A stretch of 64,000 nt of DNA from Streptomyces sp. Je 1-369 (GTDB lineage: Bacteria > Actinomycetota > Actinomycetes > Streptomycetales > Streptomycetaceae): contig NZ_CP101750.1 in the NCBI RefSeq assembly GCF_026810505.1, positions 3,129,254-3,193,253 of the forward strand. Direction: 5' to 3'. Below the pieces are notes generated by a model. The model was not told the origin of the DNA. It saw only the letters and a program-made list of their open reading frames with translations, and searched no databases. Of the stretch, positions 41,805 to 51,166 are shown one piece after another. Positions within the stretch are counted from its first letter, which is position 1, and each line of letters opens with the position of its first letter. The position numbers were made by a program, and so were the translations under genes.

Positions 41805-43453
41805 GGACTGTGTGACTCCCCGCTCAGGCGCGCCGCCGCGTCGATCGACGACGTCAGCTCACGCACCTGCTTCGTGCGGGTCGGCAGCGCGTGGGCCCGC
41901 GCGGAGAGTTCCGTGAGGGAGGGCGTGGCGGGCACGGGTCCGGGGAGGTCACGGTCCGTGTGGCTGCCGGGCGGGGCGGCCGCGCGCAGGCCGTCCGCGA
42001 AGTACGCCGCCACCGCGGTGACCTGGAGGCCCGCGTCCGCCTCCCGTAGCGATCCGTCGAGGTCGGCCGTCTCGATACGGCCCGACTCCTCGTGCGGCGC
42101 GCGGCTGTCCGGGTCGAGCCAGCGCACGCTCGCCGTGGCCAGGTGACCGCCCGCGCCCGGCTTGGTCCGCACCGCGTACAGCGCCGTCACCGTGTGGCCG
42201 GGGCCGATCTCCCCGCCGTCCACGGAGTCGTCGCGGAAGTCGTCGTCGGCGACCTCCCGGTTGTCGTACCCGATGAGCCGGAACTGTTCGACCGTCTCCG
42301 GGTCGAAGGACACCTGCGCCTTCGCGTCGCGGGCCCGCAGCTCGACGTGGGCGGGGAGCTGCTCGCAGAACACCTCGCGCGCGTCCTCCTCGTTCGACAC
42401 GTACGTCGTGTGGCCGTCGCCCTTGTCGGCGAGCCGCTCCATCAGGGCGTCGCCGTAGTCGCTGCCGACACCGACGCCGAAGAGGGTGATGCCGTGCTCG
42501 CGGCGGGCGTCGGAGATACGGTCCAGGATGCCGTCCGCGCTGGTCTCCCCCGTGTTGGCGAGGGCGTCGGAGAGCAGGACGACACGGTTGGTGGCGCCGT
42601 CCCTCTTGCCGCGCACCGCCGTGTCGTAGCCGGTGGTGATGCCCGCTTCGAGGTTGGTGGACTGGGTGGGCTCCAGGCCCGCGACGGCCCGGTGCACCCG
42701 CGTACGCCCCTCCCCGCCGTCCTCGCTGTCCCCGAGGCGCGTCATCGGCAGCACCGTCTTGGCCGTGTCGCTGAAGGTGACGAGGGCGATCGAGTCGTCG
42801 GGGCGCAGCCGGTCGGTCATGAGGTCGAGGGAGTGCTTCACGAGGTCGAGGCGGCCCGGTTCCGCCATGGATCCTGACACGTCGATGACGAAGGTGAGGG
42901 CGGCGGGCGGACGTTCGGTGTCCGCAGCTTCGCCGCGGGTGGCGAGGCCGACCCGGACCAGTGACCAGCCGTCGTCGTCCGTGCGGGCGCCGTCCACGCT
43001 CACGGAGAAGCCGTCGCCGTCGGGCCGCGGGTAGTCCTGCCGGAAGCTGTTGACGAACTCCTCGGGCCGGACCGTCGACGGATCGGGCAGGCGCCCTTCG
43101 GCGAGGGTGCGGCGCGCGAAGCCGTACGAGGCGGTGTCGACGTCGAGGGCGAACGTGGAGAGGTAGTCGGGCGCGAACTCCCGCCGTCCGTCGTCGCCTT
43201 GCTCGCCGGGCGCCTGGCTCGCGCCACCGTTCGGCAGTGCGGGCGCGGGAGCGGGCATCGGCGCGCTGTCACGCTTCTCGCCGCCGTCACTGGTCGCCCG
43301 GTGGACATCGCTCCCGCCACCGCCCGAACACCCGGTCAGCGCGAGACCCCCCGCCACAGCCACGGCGAGCACCCCTTGCCGCACCCTCCCGCCCCGCCCG
43401 GCCGGCCCGGCCCGCCTTGGCCCCGCGACCCGCCCGCTCCACCGAGTCCCCAT
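41801..43453 (-). CDS. VWA-domain lipoprotein (YfbK-like)
   Basis: A 550-residue lipoprotein. Its lipobox is LALTGC (Cys42), with a Pro/Ala/Gly linker after it. YfbK-type N-terminal motif FALDVDTASYGFARRTL precedes VWA with MIDAS residues VIDVSGSMAEPGRL, the Thr of STNLEAGITTGYD and LLSDALANTGET. A DUF3520-like C-terminus (TVTALYAVRTKPGAGGHLA) follows. Extracytoplasmic, metal-dependent protein-binding role expected; the partner is unknown. ATG 43453 is preceded by GAGGGGG; an upstream GTG at 43480 is less likely. Confidence 0.85.
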   Translation of the reverse strand: MGTRWSGRVAGPRRAGPAGRGGRVRQGVLAVAVAGGLALTGCSGGGGSDVHRATSDGGEKRDSAPMPAPAPALPNGGASQAPGEQGDDGRREFAPDYLSTFALDVDTASYGFARRTLAEGRLPDPSTVRPEEFVNSFRQDYPRPDGDGFSVSVDGARTDDDGWSLVRVGLATRGEAADTERPPAALTFVIDVSGSMAEPGRLDLVKHSLDLMTDRLRPDDSIALVTFSDTAKTVLPMTRLGDSEDGGEGRTRVHRAVAGLEPTQSTNLEAGITTGYDTAVRGKRDGATNRVVLLSDALANTGETSADGILDRISDARREHGITLFGVGVGSDYGDALMERLADKGDGHTTYVSNEEDAREVFCEQLPAHVELRARDAKAQVSFDPETVEQFRLIGYDNREVADDDFRDDSVDGGEIGPGHTVTALYAVRTKPGAGGHLATASVRWLDPDSRAPHEESGRIETADLDGSLREADAGLQVTAVAAYFADGLRAAAPPGSHTDRDLPGPVPATPSLTELSARAHALPTRTKQVRELTSSIDAAARLSGESHSP

Positions 43454-43555
43454 CCGGTCCCCCTCGCGTCGTCCGCTCACATGACTGTGACGCCGGAGGG
43501 CCTTCGAACGATCGCTCGGAACCGTTGCGGAAGAGTCTCGATGCGGCCACGGCCC

Positions 43556-44452
43556 CTACGACACCACGTCCTTCCGCGCGAACCCCCGGAACGCCATCGC
43601 GAACAGCACCAGCGCGTACGACACCGAGACCGCCGAGCCCTGGATCATGCCGCCCCACTCCGCCTCCGGCTGGATCGCGTCGGCCCAGGCGAACTGCCAG
43701 TGGGCGGGGAGGAAGTCGCGCCAGTCGCCGAGTGCCGTCACCGCGTCCAGGACGTTGCCGACGATGGTCAGGCCGACCGCGCCGCCGACCGCGCCGAGCG
43801 GGGCGTCCGTCTTCGTGGAGAGCCAGAACGCCAGGCCCGCGGTGACGAGTTGGGAGACGAAGATGTACGCGACGACGACGAGGAGGCGTCGGGTCGCCGT
43901 GCCCGCGGGGAGCGTGCCGCCGGTCGGGATCTCCAGCGGGCCCCAGCCGTACGCCACCGCGCCGACCGCCAGCGCGACGAGTGGCAGCAGCACCATGGCG
44001 GCGGCGCTCATGCCGAGTGCGACGGCCATCTTGGACCAGAGCAGCCGGGCCCGCGGCACGGGCGCGGCGAGCAGGTAGCGCAGCGAGGACCAGCTCGCCT
44101 CCGAGGCCACGGTGTCGCCGCAGAACAGCGCGACGGGGATGACGAGCAGGAAGCCCGCTGACACGAACAGGCATGTCGCGGCGAAGTTCGCCGCCGAGGA
44201 CGTGGCCGTGTCCATCAGGGTCACGTTGCCGTTGCGGGAGCCCGGCGAGCCGCCCGCGACGGCGAACGCGATGGCGAGCACGATCGGCAGGAGCGCCATG
44301 ATGCCGCCCATGACGAGCGTGCGGCGGCGCTTCAGCTGGCGGACCGCCTCGACCCGCAGGGGCAGGGTCCGCCGCGCGCGGTAGCCGGGCGCGGTCGGGT
44401 GCTCCAACGTGGGCGCGCCGCTCGGGGTGCCGGAAGCACGGGGGGCGGTCAT
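43556..44452 (-). CDS. ABC-2 type transporter permease
   Basis: A 298-residue membrane protein with six predicted helices (for example TLVMGGIMALLPIVLAIAFA and LFVSAGFLLVIPVALFCGD). It has the ABC-2 feature SEASWSSLRYLLAAPVPRARLLWSK, the coupling segment. Its ATG overlaps the stop of the hydrolase-ABC fusion gene as ATGA, so the two are translationally coupled and form one transporter: ATPase fused to an external hydrolase plus this permease. The exported substrate is unknown. Confidence 0.87.
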   Translation of the reverse strand: MTAPRASGTPSGAPTLEHPTAPGYRARRTLPLRVEAVRQLKRRRTLVMGGIMALLPIVLAIAFAVAGGSPGSRNGNVTLMDTATSSAANFAATCLFVSAGFLLVIPVALFCGDTVASEASWSSLRYLLAAPVPRARLLWSKMAVALGMSAAAMVLLPLVALAVGAVAYGWGPLEIPTGGTLPAGTATRRLLVVVAYIFVSQLVTAGLAFWLSTKTDAPLGAVGGAVGLTIVGNVLDAVTALGDWRDFLPAHWQFAWADAIQPEAEWGGMIQGSAVSVSYALVLFAMAFRGFARKDVVS

Positions 44453-47151
44453 GCGGTGGTGCCTCCGATCAGGGTGAGGAACGCGTCCTCGAGGCGGCGG
44501 TGCGGGCCCATGGACTCCACCGGCACGTCGAGGCGCACCAGTTCGGGCAGCAGGCGTACGGCGCTCGCGTGTTCCGTGCCGTCGAGCCGCACCAGCAGGC
44601 CGTCGTCCGCGCGGACCGCCGACGCGACGCCGGGCAGCGCGGCGACCTTCTCCACGAGTGGGTCGGGGATGTCCTCCGCGAGTCCCACGAGGAGCGTGTC
44701 TCCGGAGCCGACGATCTCGGCGACCGGGCCCGCCTGGACGAGGCGGCCGCGGTCCATGACGACCAGGTGCGTGCAGGACTGCTCGACCTCGGCGAGGAGG
44801 TGGCTGGAGACGATGACCGTACGACCGCCGCGCGCGTACCGGATCATGACCTCGCGCATCTCGCGGATCTGGGGCGGGTCCAGGCCGTTGGTCGGTTCGT
44901 CGAGGATCAGCAGGTCCGGGAGGCCGAGCATGGCCTGGGCGATGGCGAGGCGCTGCCGCATGCCCTGGGAGTACGTCCGCACGGCGCGGGCGATGGGGTC
45001 TCCCCTGTTCGAGCGGAGCCGAGAACTCGGGGAAGCGTCGCCGAGGCCCGCGATCTCCAGGGCCTCGTCCAGGTGGGCGTCCTCCGCGGGGCGGCCCGTC
45101 GCCTTCCAGTACAGCTCCAGGTTCTCCTGGCCGGAGAGGTGCGGAAGGAAGCCCGCGCCCTCGACGAACGCGCCGACGCGGGAGAGAACGGGCGCGCCGG
45201 GCCTGATGGCCTGCCCGAAGACGCGGATCTCGCCCGCGTCGGGGCGGATGAGGCCCATGAGCATGCGCAGCGTCGTCGTCTTGCCCGCGCCGTTCGGCCC
45301 CAGGAGGCCGAGGACCTGGCCCTTCTCGACGGTGAAGGAGACGTCACGGACGGCGTACCGGTCGCTGGACTTGGCGTAGCGCTTGCTCAAGTCGGTGATG
45401 TGGAGCGGGACTTCGGCCAGGGCCGGGTCGGGGGCGGGTGCGGTGGTGCGCCTGCGTGCGGTGATGAGCAGGCCGAGGGCGAGGACGGCGCCGGCGGCGG
45501 GCAGCCACCACACCCAGCCGGGCAAGGGCGCGGCCGCGGTGTCCACGCCGGGCGCGGTCGGCACCTTCAGGTCGCCCTTCAGGGAGACGGTGTACTTGGC
45601 GGACTTGTACGGCGACGCGTAGCCGAAGTCGGTCGAGGAGAGGGCGAGGCGCAGGCGGTGGCCCTTCTGCACCTTGTGGTCGACGGCGGGCAGCCGCAGT
45701 TCGACGTCCTTGCCCTGCCGCGCGTCGGCCACGCGGACGGGTGAGACGAGCTGGGAGGGCAGGACCTGCTGCTTGCCGTCGGGGCTGACGTCGTACACCT
45801 TCGCGAACAGCACCGCGTCCTCGCTGGACGATTTCACGTGGGCGCGGACCGTGGGCGAGCCGGTGATCCGGAAGTCGTCGCGGACCCGCGCCGAGTCGAA
45901 CTTGGCGAACTGTCCCGGGAAGTCCACGGAGATGCCGACGCCGAGCGAGGCGAACTGGGAGAGGCGGCTGCCGCCGACGCCGGGGAGCCCGGAGATGGCG
46001 GGCGGGCTTGCGCCCGCCGGGTTGTCGAAGGTCTGCTCGCGGCCGCGCAGCGGCACCGCGCGCGTGCCGCTCTCCAGGCCCGGGTACGCGTCGGCGCTCG
46101 CGCCGCGTTTGCGGGCGGCGCCGTCGGTGGAGTCGACTCCTCCGGTGCGGGTGACGCGGAACGCGGGTCCCGTGTCGGTGCTCTTCCGGTCCTTCAGGTA
46201 GCGGTCGAACCAGTCGTTGACGCGGCCCTCGACGCGGTCCTGCTCGCGGTCGCCGCCGTCGTGGCCGCCCGCGATCCAGTCGACGGAGACGGGCGCGCCG
46301 TTCGCGCGGACCGCCTTCGCGATGGCGTCGCCCTGGCCGAGCGGGAAGAGGGAGTCGGTCTGCCCCTGGGCGAGGAACGTCGGCACCTTGATGCGGTCGC
46401 CGACGGCCGCCGGGCTGCGGTCGGCGAGCATCTTCCGCGCCTCCGCGTCGGGCTTGCCCGCCTCGGCGACCCGCTCGTACATGGCGCACAGCTGCTTCTC
46501 GAACTTCTCGCAGCCGCCACCGGTGTTGATGAAGAGACCGGCCCACAGCTTCTTGAAGACGCCGTCGGGGAACAGGGCGTCGGCGAGGTTCCAGTACGTG
46601 ATCTGGGGGGCGACCGCGTCCACCCGCCGGTCGTACCCGGCGGTGAGCAGGGACACCGCTCCCGCGTACGAGGCGCCGGTCATGCCCACGCGCGGGTCGC
46701 CGTCCTTGTCGAGCCGCACTTCGGGGCGGGTCGCCAGCCAGTCGATGAGCTTGCGGGCGTCGGCCACCTCACCCTTGGGGTCGTTGAGCCCGATCTTGCC
46801 GGTGGACTTCCCGAAGCCGCGCGCGGACCAGGTCAGGACCGCGTACCCGTCCTGGGCGAGCTCTTCGGCCTGCTTGCGCACGTCCGCCTTGCTGCCGCCG
46901 AAGCCGTGCCCGATGAGGATCGCGGGGCGCTTGGTGTCCGGGTCGCCCGCCGTGAAGTACGAGGTGTCGATCCGCGCGCCATCGGTGTCCATCATGCGGT
47001 CGGTGCGCCGCACGGCAGGAGCGTCGTCCTCCGAGGCGACCGCCGACCACGTGCCCACACCGGCGAGCACCGCGACGGCGGCCGCGGCGGCGATCAGCCT
47101 GCGCGGACCGCGCGGCACGGACATCCTTGGCCTGGGCAGTCGTAGATCCAT
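44449..47151 (-). CDS. Fusion of an exported S15/CocE-type hydrolase with an ABC-transporter ATPase
   Basis: A 900-residue protein. TM1 (~18-37) is followed by an alpha/beta hydrolase with GHGFGGSKAD, nucleophile Ser161 in GMTGASYAGAV and the PepX C-terminal beta domain (VRAHVKSSSEDAVLFAKVYD). TM2 is ~560-580 (WVWWLPAAGAVLALGLLIT). The C-terminal ABC ATPase has Walker A GLLGPNGAGKTTTLRML, signature TYSQGMRQRLAIAQA and Walker B LLILDEPTNGLDP. A 13-residue insertion, PSSRLRSNRGDPI, precedes the signature and is encoded by a palindromic DNA element. Predicted topology puts the hydrolase outside and the ATPase inside. The start is uncertain (ATG 47151; TTG 47181 or ATG 47124 possible). Confidence 0.85.
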   Translation of the reverse strand: MDLRLPRPRMSVPRGPRRLIAAAAAVAVLAGVGTWSAVASEDDAPAVRRTDRMMDTDGARIDTSYFTAGDPDTKRPAILIGHGFGGSKADVRKQAEELAQDGYAVLTWSARGFGKSTGKIGLNDPKGEVADARKLIDWLATRPEVRLDKDGDPRVGMTGASYAGAVSLLTAGYDRRVDAVAPQITYWNLADALFPDGVFKKLWAGLFINTGGGCEKFEKQLCAMYERVAEAGKPDAEARKMLADRSPAAVGDRIKVPTFLAQGQTDSLFPLGQGDAIAKAVRANGAPVSVDWIAGGHDGGDREQDRVEGRVNDWFDRYLKDRKSTDTGPAFRVTRTGGVDSTDGAARKRGASADAYPGLESGTRAVPLRGREQTFDNPAGASPPAISGLPGVGGSRLSQFASLGVGISVDFPGQFAKFDSARVRDDFRITGSPTVRAHVKSSSEDAVLFAKVYDVSPDGKQQVLPSQLVSPVRVADARQGKDVELRLPAVDHKVQKGHRLRLALSSTDFGYASPYKSAKYTVSLKGDLKVPTAPGVDTAAAPLPGWVWWLPAAGAVLALGLLITARRRTTAPAPDPALAEVPLHITDLSKRYAKSSDRYAVRDVSFTVEKGQVLGLLGPNGAGKTTTLRMLMGLIRPDAGEIRVFGQAIRPGAPVLSRVGAFVEGAGFLPHLSGQENLELYWKATGRPAEDAHLDEALEIAGLGDASPSSRLRSNRGDPIARAVRTYSQGMRQRLAIAQAMLGLPDLLILDEPTNGLDPPQIREMREVMIRYARGGRTVIVSSHLLAEVEQSCTHLVVMDRGRLVQAGPVAEIVGSGDTLLVGLAEDIPDPLVEKVAALPGVASAVRADDGLLVRLDGTEHASAVRLLPELVRLDVPVESMGPHRRLEDAFLTLIGGTTA
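44995..45034. repeat. ~40-bp palindromic element inserted in frame in the ABC domain
   Basis: GGGGTCTCCCCTGTTCGAGC, then GGAGCCGAGAACTCGGGGAA: the outer CCCC-TTC and GAA-GGGG arms pair. From memory, very similar short palindromes are scattered through Streptomyces genomes both between and inside genes. Here it adds about 13 codons without breaking the frame. Confidence 0.65.
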
Positions 47152-47277
47152 ACCGTCAAAGGTACGGGCGCCCACCGACAACCGGGGCAGCCGCCGGTCT
47201 GAACCCGCACGCCTCCCCCGGGAGTAGACTCCGCGCCCGCGTACAACGACCGTGGTAGGCAGGGAGATCCGCCTCGG

Positions 47278-47673
47278 TCAACTGGGATCCGGACGCGACG
47301 CCCGGCCACGGATGAGGAACGCGACCCGGATGACGGGGAGCATGCAGACGGTCTGCGTCACCGTGTACCAGGGCGGGCAGACGCCCGGAATCAGGTCGAC
47401 GGCGATGATGGCGATCGGCATGACGACGGCGAGGGTGCGCACGCGCTCGAAGGCCCGGCGGGATCCGCGGGAGGCGGCGACGGTCATCCGGTGCATCAGC
47501 ACGGCGACGACGGGCAGCAGGACCGCGCGGACCCACATGAACGTGTTGACCTGGTGTCCGGCGCCCGCCACCGCGACGACCGCCAGGAGCGCGACGGCGC
47601 TGAGCGCAACGTAGCCCTTGATGCAGACCTTGATGCTGTTCTCGACCCTGGTGAAGGCTTCTCGGGTTTCCAT
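47278..47673 (-). CDS. Small four-TM membrane protein divergent from the histidine kinase
   Basis: A 131-residue membrane protein. It begins METREAFTRVENSIKVCIKG, followed by four predicted helices (for example YVALSAVALLAVVAVAGAG and LAVVMPIAIIAVDLIPGVCP). No enzymatic motif is visible. The ATG at 47673 is chosen because upstream in-frame sequence belongs to another frame of the divergent region. It shares a 157-base divergent promoter region with the two-component system and could be an accessory or target of it; that is inference. Confidence 0.78.
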   Translation of the reverse strand: METREAFTRVENSIKVCIKGYVALSAVALLAVVAVAGAGHQVNTFMWVRAVLLPVVAVLMHRMTVAASRGSRRAFERVRTLAVVMPIAIIAVDLIPGVCPPWYTVTQTVCMLPVIRVAFLIRGRASRPDPS

Positions 47674-47830
47674 GCCGTCGACGTTATGAAGGGTCCGTCG
47701 GGACGGGTATGCGGCTGGGCGTACACAGGGGTGGGTCCAGCCCCACTCCCCTGTCGGCCGGGGCTGCGGCAGGCTTTGTTGCGTGCGGGGTGACCGTACG
47801 GAGTGCGGCGCGAGCGGCGGAGGAAGAGGC

Positions 47831-49090
47831 ATGCGGCAGCTGGGTTCTTGGATGGGGCGCGTCGGCACGGGGTTCGTGCGGGCGTGCGTCGTGGCGGTTG
47901 TCGGCATGCTGATCCCCGCCGTGTGGGCCGCGGCCGTGACGCTCGGAATCCTGTGGGGTCCCGGCAACCCGTGGTCGTGGCTCGCGCCTCTCGTGCTGGT
48001 GTGTGTGGGCACGCTCGGGCCGGCGAGGCCCGTGTGCCGGACAGTGCGCGGTCTGGTCGCCCGGTGGACGGGCACCATGATCCCCGACGGGTACCGACGG
48101 GCCGGTCCTGTGACGCGAATGTCCACCGGGTACTGGTGGAACGGCTTCGGCTACGAGCGCACCAGCCGCGACGCCCTCATCGACCAGAAGTGGCGGGTGC
48201 GGTGGGGCGATCCCGCCAACTGGCGCGACCTGCGGTTCACGGCGGTCGTGCCGTTCACCGCGGGCCTGGTCGCCTGCCTGCCTCCGGTGGGGGCGGCCGC
48301 CGCGGTCGTCGGGCTCCTGCAGCCGGGGGCCGTCGCGCGCCTGGTGGGGGTGCTCGGCGCGGTGGTGGCCGTCGCCTGTGCGCCGTACGCCTGGCGGCCC
48401 CTGGTGCCGGTGGCGGTACGTTTCCTGCGCCCGTCACCCGCGATGGCGCTGGCCGAGCGGGTGGACGAGCTGACCGCACAGCGCGCGGACGCGACGGTCG
48501 CGCAGGCCTCCGAGATCCGCCGCATCGAGCGCGACCTGCACGACGGGGCGCAGGCCCGCCTGGTGGGTCTCGGCCTCTCCCTGGCGACCGCGGAGAAGCT
48601 GCTGGCGTCCGACCCCGAGCAGGCCAGGACGCTGATGCGGGAGGCGCGGGTCGGCGCGGCCGCCTCGCTGGCCGAACTCCGCGAGCTGGTCCAGGGGATC
48701 AGCCCGCCGGTGCTCACCGAGCGAGGGCTCGTGGCCGCCGTCCGCGCGCTCGCCCTGGACGTTCCGCTCGATGTGCGGGTCGGCGCCGACGACGGTCTTC
48801 GCCTGGATCCGCCGGTGGAGGCGGCCCTCTACTTCGGCGTCTCCGAGCTGCTCACCAACGCGGTCCGGCACGCCCACGCGTCCCGGGCGCACGTCTCGCT
48901 CCGTCACGACGGCGTCGGCACCGTCGTCGAGGTGGAGGACGACGGCCGGGGCGGGGCGGACGCGCGGGAGGGCGGCGGGCTCGCGGGCCTGCGCCGCAGG
49001 CTGGCGGTCTTCGACGGCACCGTGGAGATCACCAGCCCGGTGGGCGGCCCGACGGGTGTGAGGATGGCGGTGCCATGCGCATCGTTGTAG
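47831..49090 (+). CDS. NarL-type sensor histidine kinase
   Basis: A 419-residue sensor kinase. The N-terminal half (~1-200) is a membrane sensor of the 'putative sensor' type with four to five helices and WWNGFGYERTSRDALIDQKW. The HisKA_3 domain is EIRRIERDLHDGAQARLVGL (phospho-His237). The ATPase has ELLTNAVRHAHA and DDGRGGADAREGGGLAGLRRR. ATG 47831 follows GGAAGAGG. It overlaps the response-regulator gene by 16 bases. Signal unknown. Confidence 0.92.
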   Translation: MRQLGSWMGRVGTGFVRACVVAVVGMLIPAVWAAAVTLGILWGPGNPWSWLAPLVLVCVGTLGPARPVCRTVRGLVARWTGTMIPDGYRRAGPVTRMSTGYWWNGFGYERTSRDALIDQKWRVRWGDPANWRDLRFTAVVPFTAGLVACLPPVGAAAAVVGLLQPGAVARLVGVLGAVVAVACAPYAWRPLVPVAVRFLRPSPAMALAERVDELTAQRADATVAQASEIRRIERDLHDGAQARLVGLGLSLATAEKLLASDPEQARTLMREARVGAAASLAELRELVQGISPPVLTERGLVAAVRALALDVPLDVRVGADDGLRLDPPVEAALYFGVSELLTNAVRHAHASRAHVSLRHDGVGTVVEVEDDGRGGADAREGGGLAGLRRRLAVFDGTVEITSPVGGPTGVRMAVPCASL

Positions 49091-49728
49091 CCGAGGACCT
49101 CTACCTCCTGCGCGACGGGATGGTCCGCCTGATCGAGGCCTGCGGGCACGAGGTGGTGGCGACCGCCGCCACCGGACCCGAGACCCTCGCCGCGCTGCGG
49201 AAGTGGCGTCCCGACGTGTCCGTCATCGATGTCCGCATGCCGCCGACCCAGTCCGACGAGGGGCTGCGTGCGGCCCTCGCCGCCCGCCGCGAGATGCCCG
49301 GACTGCCGGTCCTCGTACTCTCCCAGCACGTCGAGCAGTTGTACGCCCGGGAGCTCCTCGCCGACGGTTCGGGAGCCGTCGGCTACCTCCTCAAGGAGAG
49401 TGTGTTCGACGCCGACCAGTTCATCGGTGCCCTGGAGCGCGTCGCGGGCGGCGGGACCGCCATGGATCCGGCCGTCATCGCGAAGCTGCTGTCCGCCGGG
49501 TCTTCGGGGCGCGGGCTGGAGCGGCTCACCGAGCGGGAGCGGTCCGTGCTGGGTCTCATGGCCGAGGGGCTGTCCAACCAGGCGATCGGGCGGCGTCTGT
49601 TCCTCAGTGACAGTGCGATCAGCAAGTACACGACGTCCATGTTCGGCAAGCTCGGCATCAGCGATGACGACGACAGCAACCGCCGGGTCCTGGCCGTACT
49701 CGCCTACTTGAACGCCCCCTCCGCCTGA
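49075..49728 (+). CDS. LuxR/NarL-type response regulator
   Basis: A 217-residue response regulator. The receiver domain has acidic pocket VVAEDLYLL, phosphoacceptor Asp52 in SVIDVRMPP and Lys in GYLLKESVF. The C-terminal LuxR HTH reads LTERERSVLGLMAEGLSNQA and continues to FGKLGI. Its start lies inside the kinase gene. The pair probably regulates neighbouring membrane-protein genes (47278-47673 or the APC permease); that is not shown by sequence. Confidence 0.93.
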   Translation: MRIVVAEDLYLLRDGMVRLIEACGHEVVATAATGPETLAALRKWRPDVSVIDVRMPPTQSDEGLRAALAARREMPGLPVLVLSQHVEQLYARELLADGSGAVGYLLKESVFDADQFIGALERVAGGGTAMDPAVIAKLLSAGSSGRGLERLTERERSVLGLMAEGLSNQAIGRRLFLSDSAISKYTTSMFGKLGISDDDDSNRRVLAVLAYLNAPSA

Positions 49729-49741
49729 GGGTGCGGAACCC

Positions 49742-51166
49742 TCAGGAGTCCTCCGGCACGCTCACCAGCCACCGCGTCTCGCGCCGCGGCCGCAGGTACA
49801 GCGCCCAGTACAGCGTCGCCACGACCACGATGCCGCCGGTCCAGCCGAGGTAGGGCAGTTCCTGCCGGCTGAGGATGTAGGCGAGCACCGCGATCAGCAC
49901 CACGGGCACCGCGGGCCACAGCGGCATCCGCCAGGCCGCGCCGGTCCCGTGGGAGCCGCGGCGGGCGAGCAGGGCCGCGACCGCCACCAGCAGGTACATG
50001 CCGGTCACGGAGACGCCGGTGACGCCGTACAGGGTGTCCAGGTTGACGAAGCAGAGGAGCGCGCCGGGGACGCCGACGAGGAGCGTCGCCACCCAGGGGG
50101 CGCCGGACGCGCCGAGCTTGGAGAGGGCCTTGTTGACCGGGCCGGGCCAGGCCTTGTCGCGGGCGGATGCGAACAGGACGCGGGAGTTCTGGATGACCAT
50201 GACGATGCCCGCGTTGATGATCGCGAGAGCCACGCAGAGGCTGACGAACGTCCCGACCGCGGAGTTCGACCAGGACGTCACCATGGCGCTGATGTCGCCC
50301 TCCGTGAGGGCGGTCAGGCTCTCGGCGCCCATGGTGATCGCGACGACCGGCACCAGGATGATCACGGAGGAGATGGCGAGGGTGGCGAGGACGGTGCGCG
50401 CGACGTTACGGCGCGGGTTCTCCATCTCCTCGGAGAGGTACACCGCCGTGGAGAAGCCCTGCGTGACGAAGAGGGCGATGGCGAGGCCGGAGACGATCAG
50501 CATCGCGGTGACCGTGTCGCCGCCGCCGGGCCCCGAGCCGGAGCCGGACGCCACCGTGAGGTCCGTCAGGCTGCCCGGGCCCCGCTCGGCGTGCGCGAAG
50601 CCGAGGACGGCCACGACGCCCGCCGCGACGACCTCGAGGACCAGGAAGATGCCGGTGATCCACGCGTTGGCCCGCAGGTCGAGCAGGCCCGCGAGGGTGG
50701 CGCAGATCATCACCCCGGCGCCCGCGTAGGACGGGTCGAGGTGCACGACCGGCGCCAGATAGTCGGCCGTGCCCATGGCGATCACGGGCGGCACGATCAT
50801 CACGACCAGGAGGGAAAGGACGAAGACCAGCCAGCCGGCCAGGCGGCCCGCCATCGTCGAGACCATCGCGTACTCGCCGCCCGCGCTGGGGATGAGCGTG
50901 CCGAGTTCCGAGTAGCAGAACGCGACGCCCACGCAGAGCAGCGAGCCGATCGCGATGGTGAGCGCGGTGGCGGTGCCGAGGGAGGAGAAGAGGTCGGGGA
51001 CGACGACGAAGAGCGTGGAGGCGGGCGTCACGCACGACAGCGTGAGGAGGGTGCCGCCGACGACGCCGATGGAGCGCTTGAGCTTCTGGGGATCGCCCGG
51101 GACGGCCACCGGTGCTGGGGGTTCCCCGGTGGCGTCGGACTGGAGCGGGCGAAGCGTATCGGTCAT
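49742..51166 (-). CDS. APC-family amino acid permease
   Basis: A 474-residue transporter with about 12 helices. TM1 includes SIGVVGGTLLTLSCVTPAST, the substrate-site unwound region of APC transporters, followed by FCYSELGTLIPSAGGEYAMV. Sub-family is unclear; a Gly/Ser-rich external loop (VASGSGSGPGGG) is distinctive. ATG 51166 is chosen: residues upstream of it (to 51295) are not membrane-like. It is convergent with the response regulator and preceded by a 418-base gap. Confidence 0.88.
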   Translation of the reverse strand: MTDTLRPLQSDATGEPPAPVAVPGDPQKLKRSIGVVGGTLLTLSCVTPASTLFVVVPDLFSSLGTATALTIAIGSLLCVGVAFCYSELGTLIPSAGGEYAMVSTMAGRLAGWLVFVLSLLVVMIVPPVIAMGTADYLAPVVHLDPSYAGAGVMICATLAGLLDLRANAWITGIFLVLEVVAAGVVAVLGFAHAERGPGSLTDLTVASGSGSGPGGGDTVTAMLIVSGLAIALFVTQGFSTAVYLSEEMENPRRNVARTVLATLAISSVIILVPVVAITMGAESLTALTEGDISAMVTSWSNSAVGTFVSLCVALAIINAGIVMVIQNSRVLFASARDKAWPGPVNKALSKLGASGAPWVATLLVGVPGALLCFVNLDTLYGVTGVSVTGMYLLVAVAALLARRGSHGTGAAWRMPLWPAVPVVLIAVLAYILSRQELPYLGWTGGIVVVATLYWALYLRPRRETRWLVSVPEDS

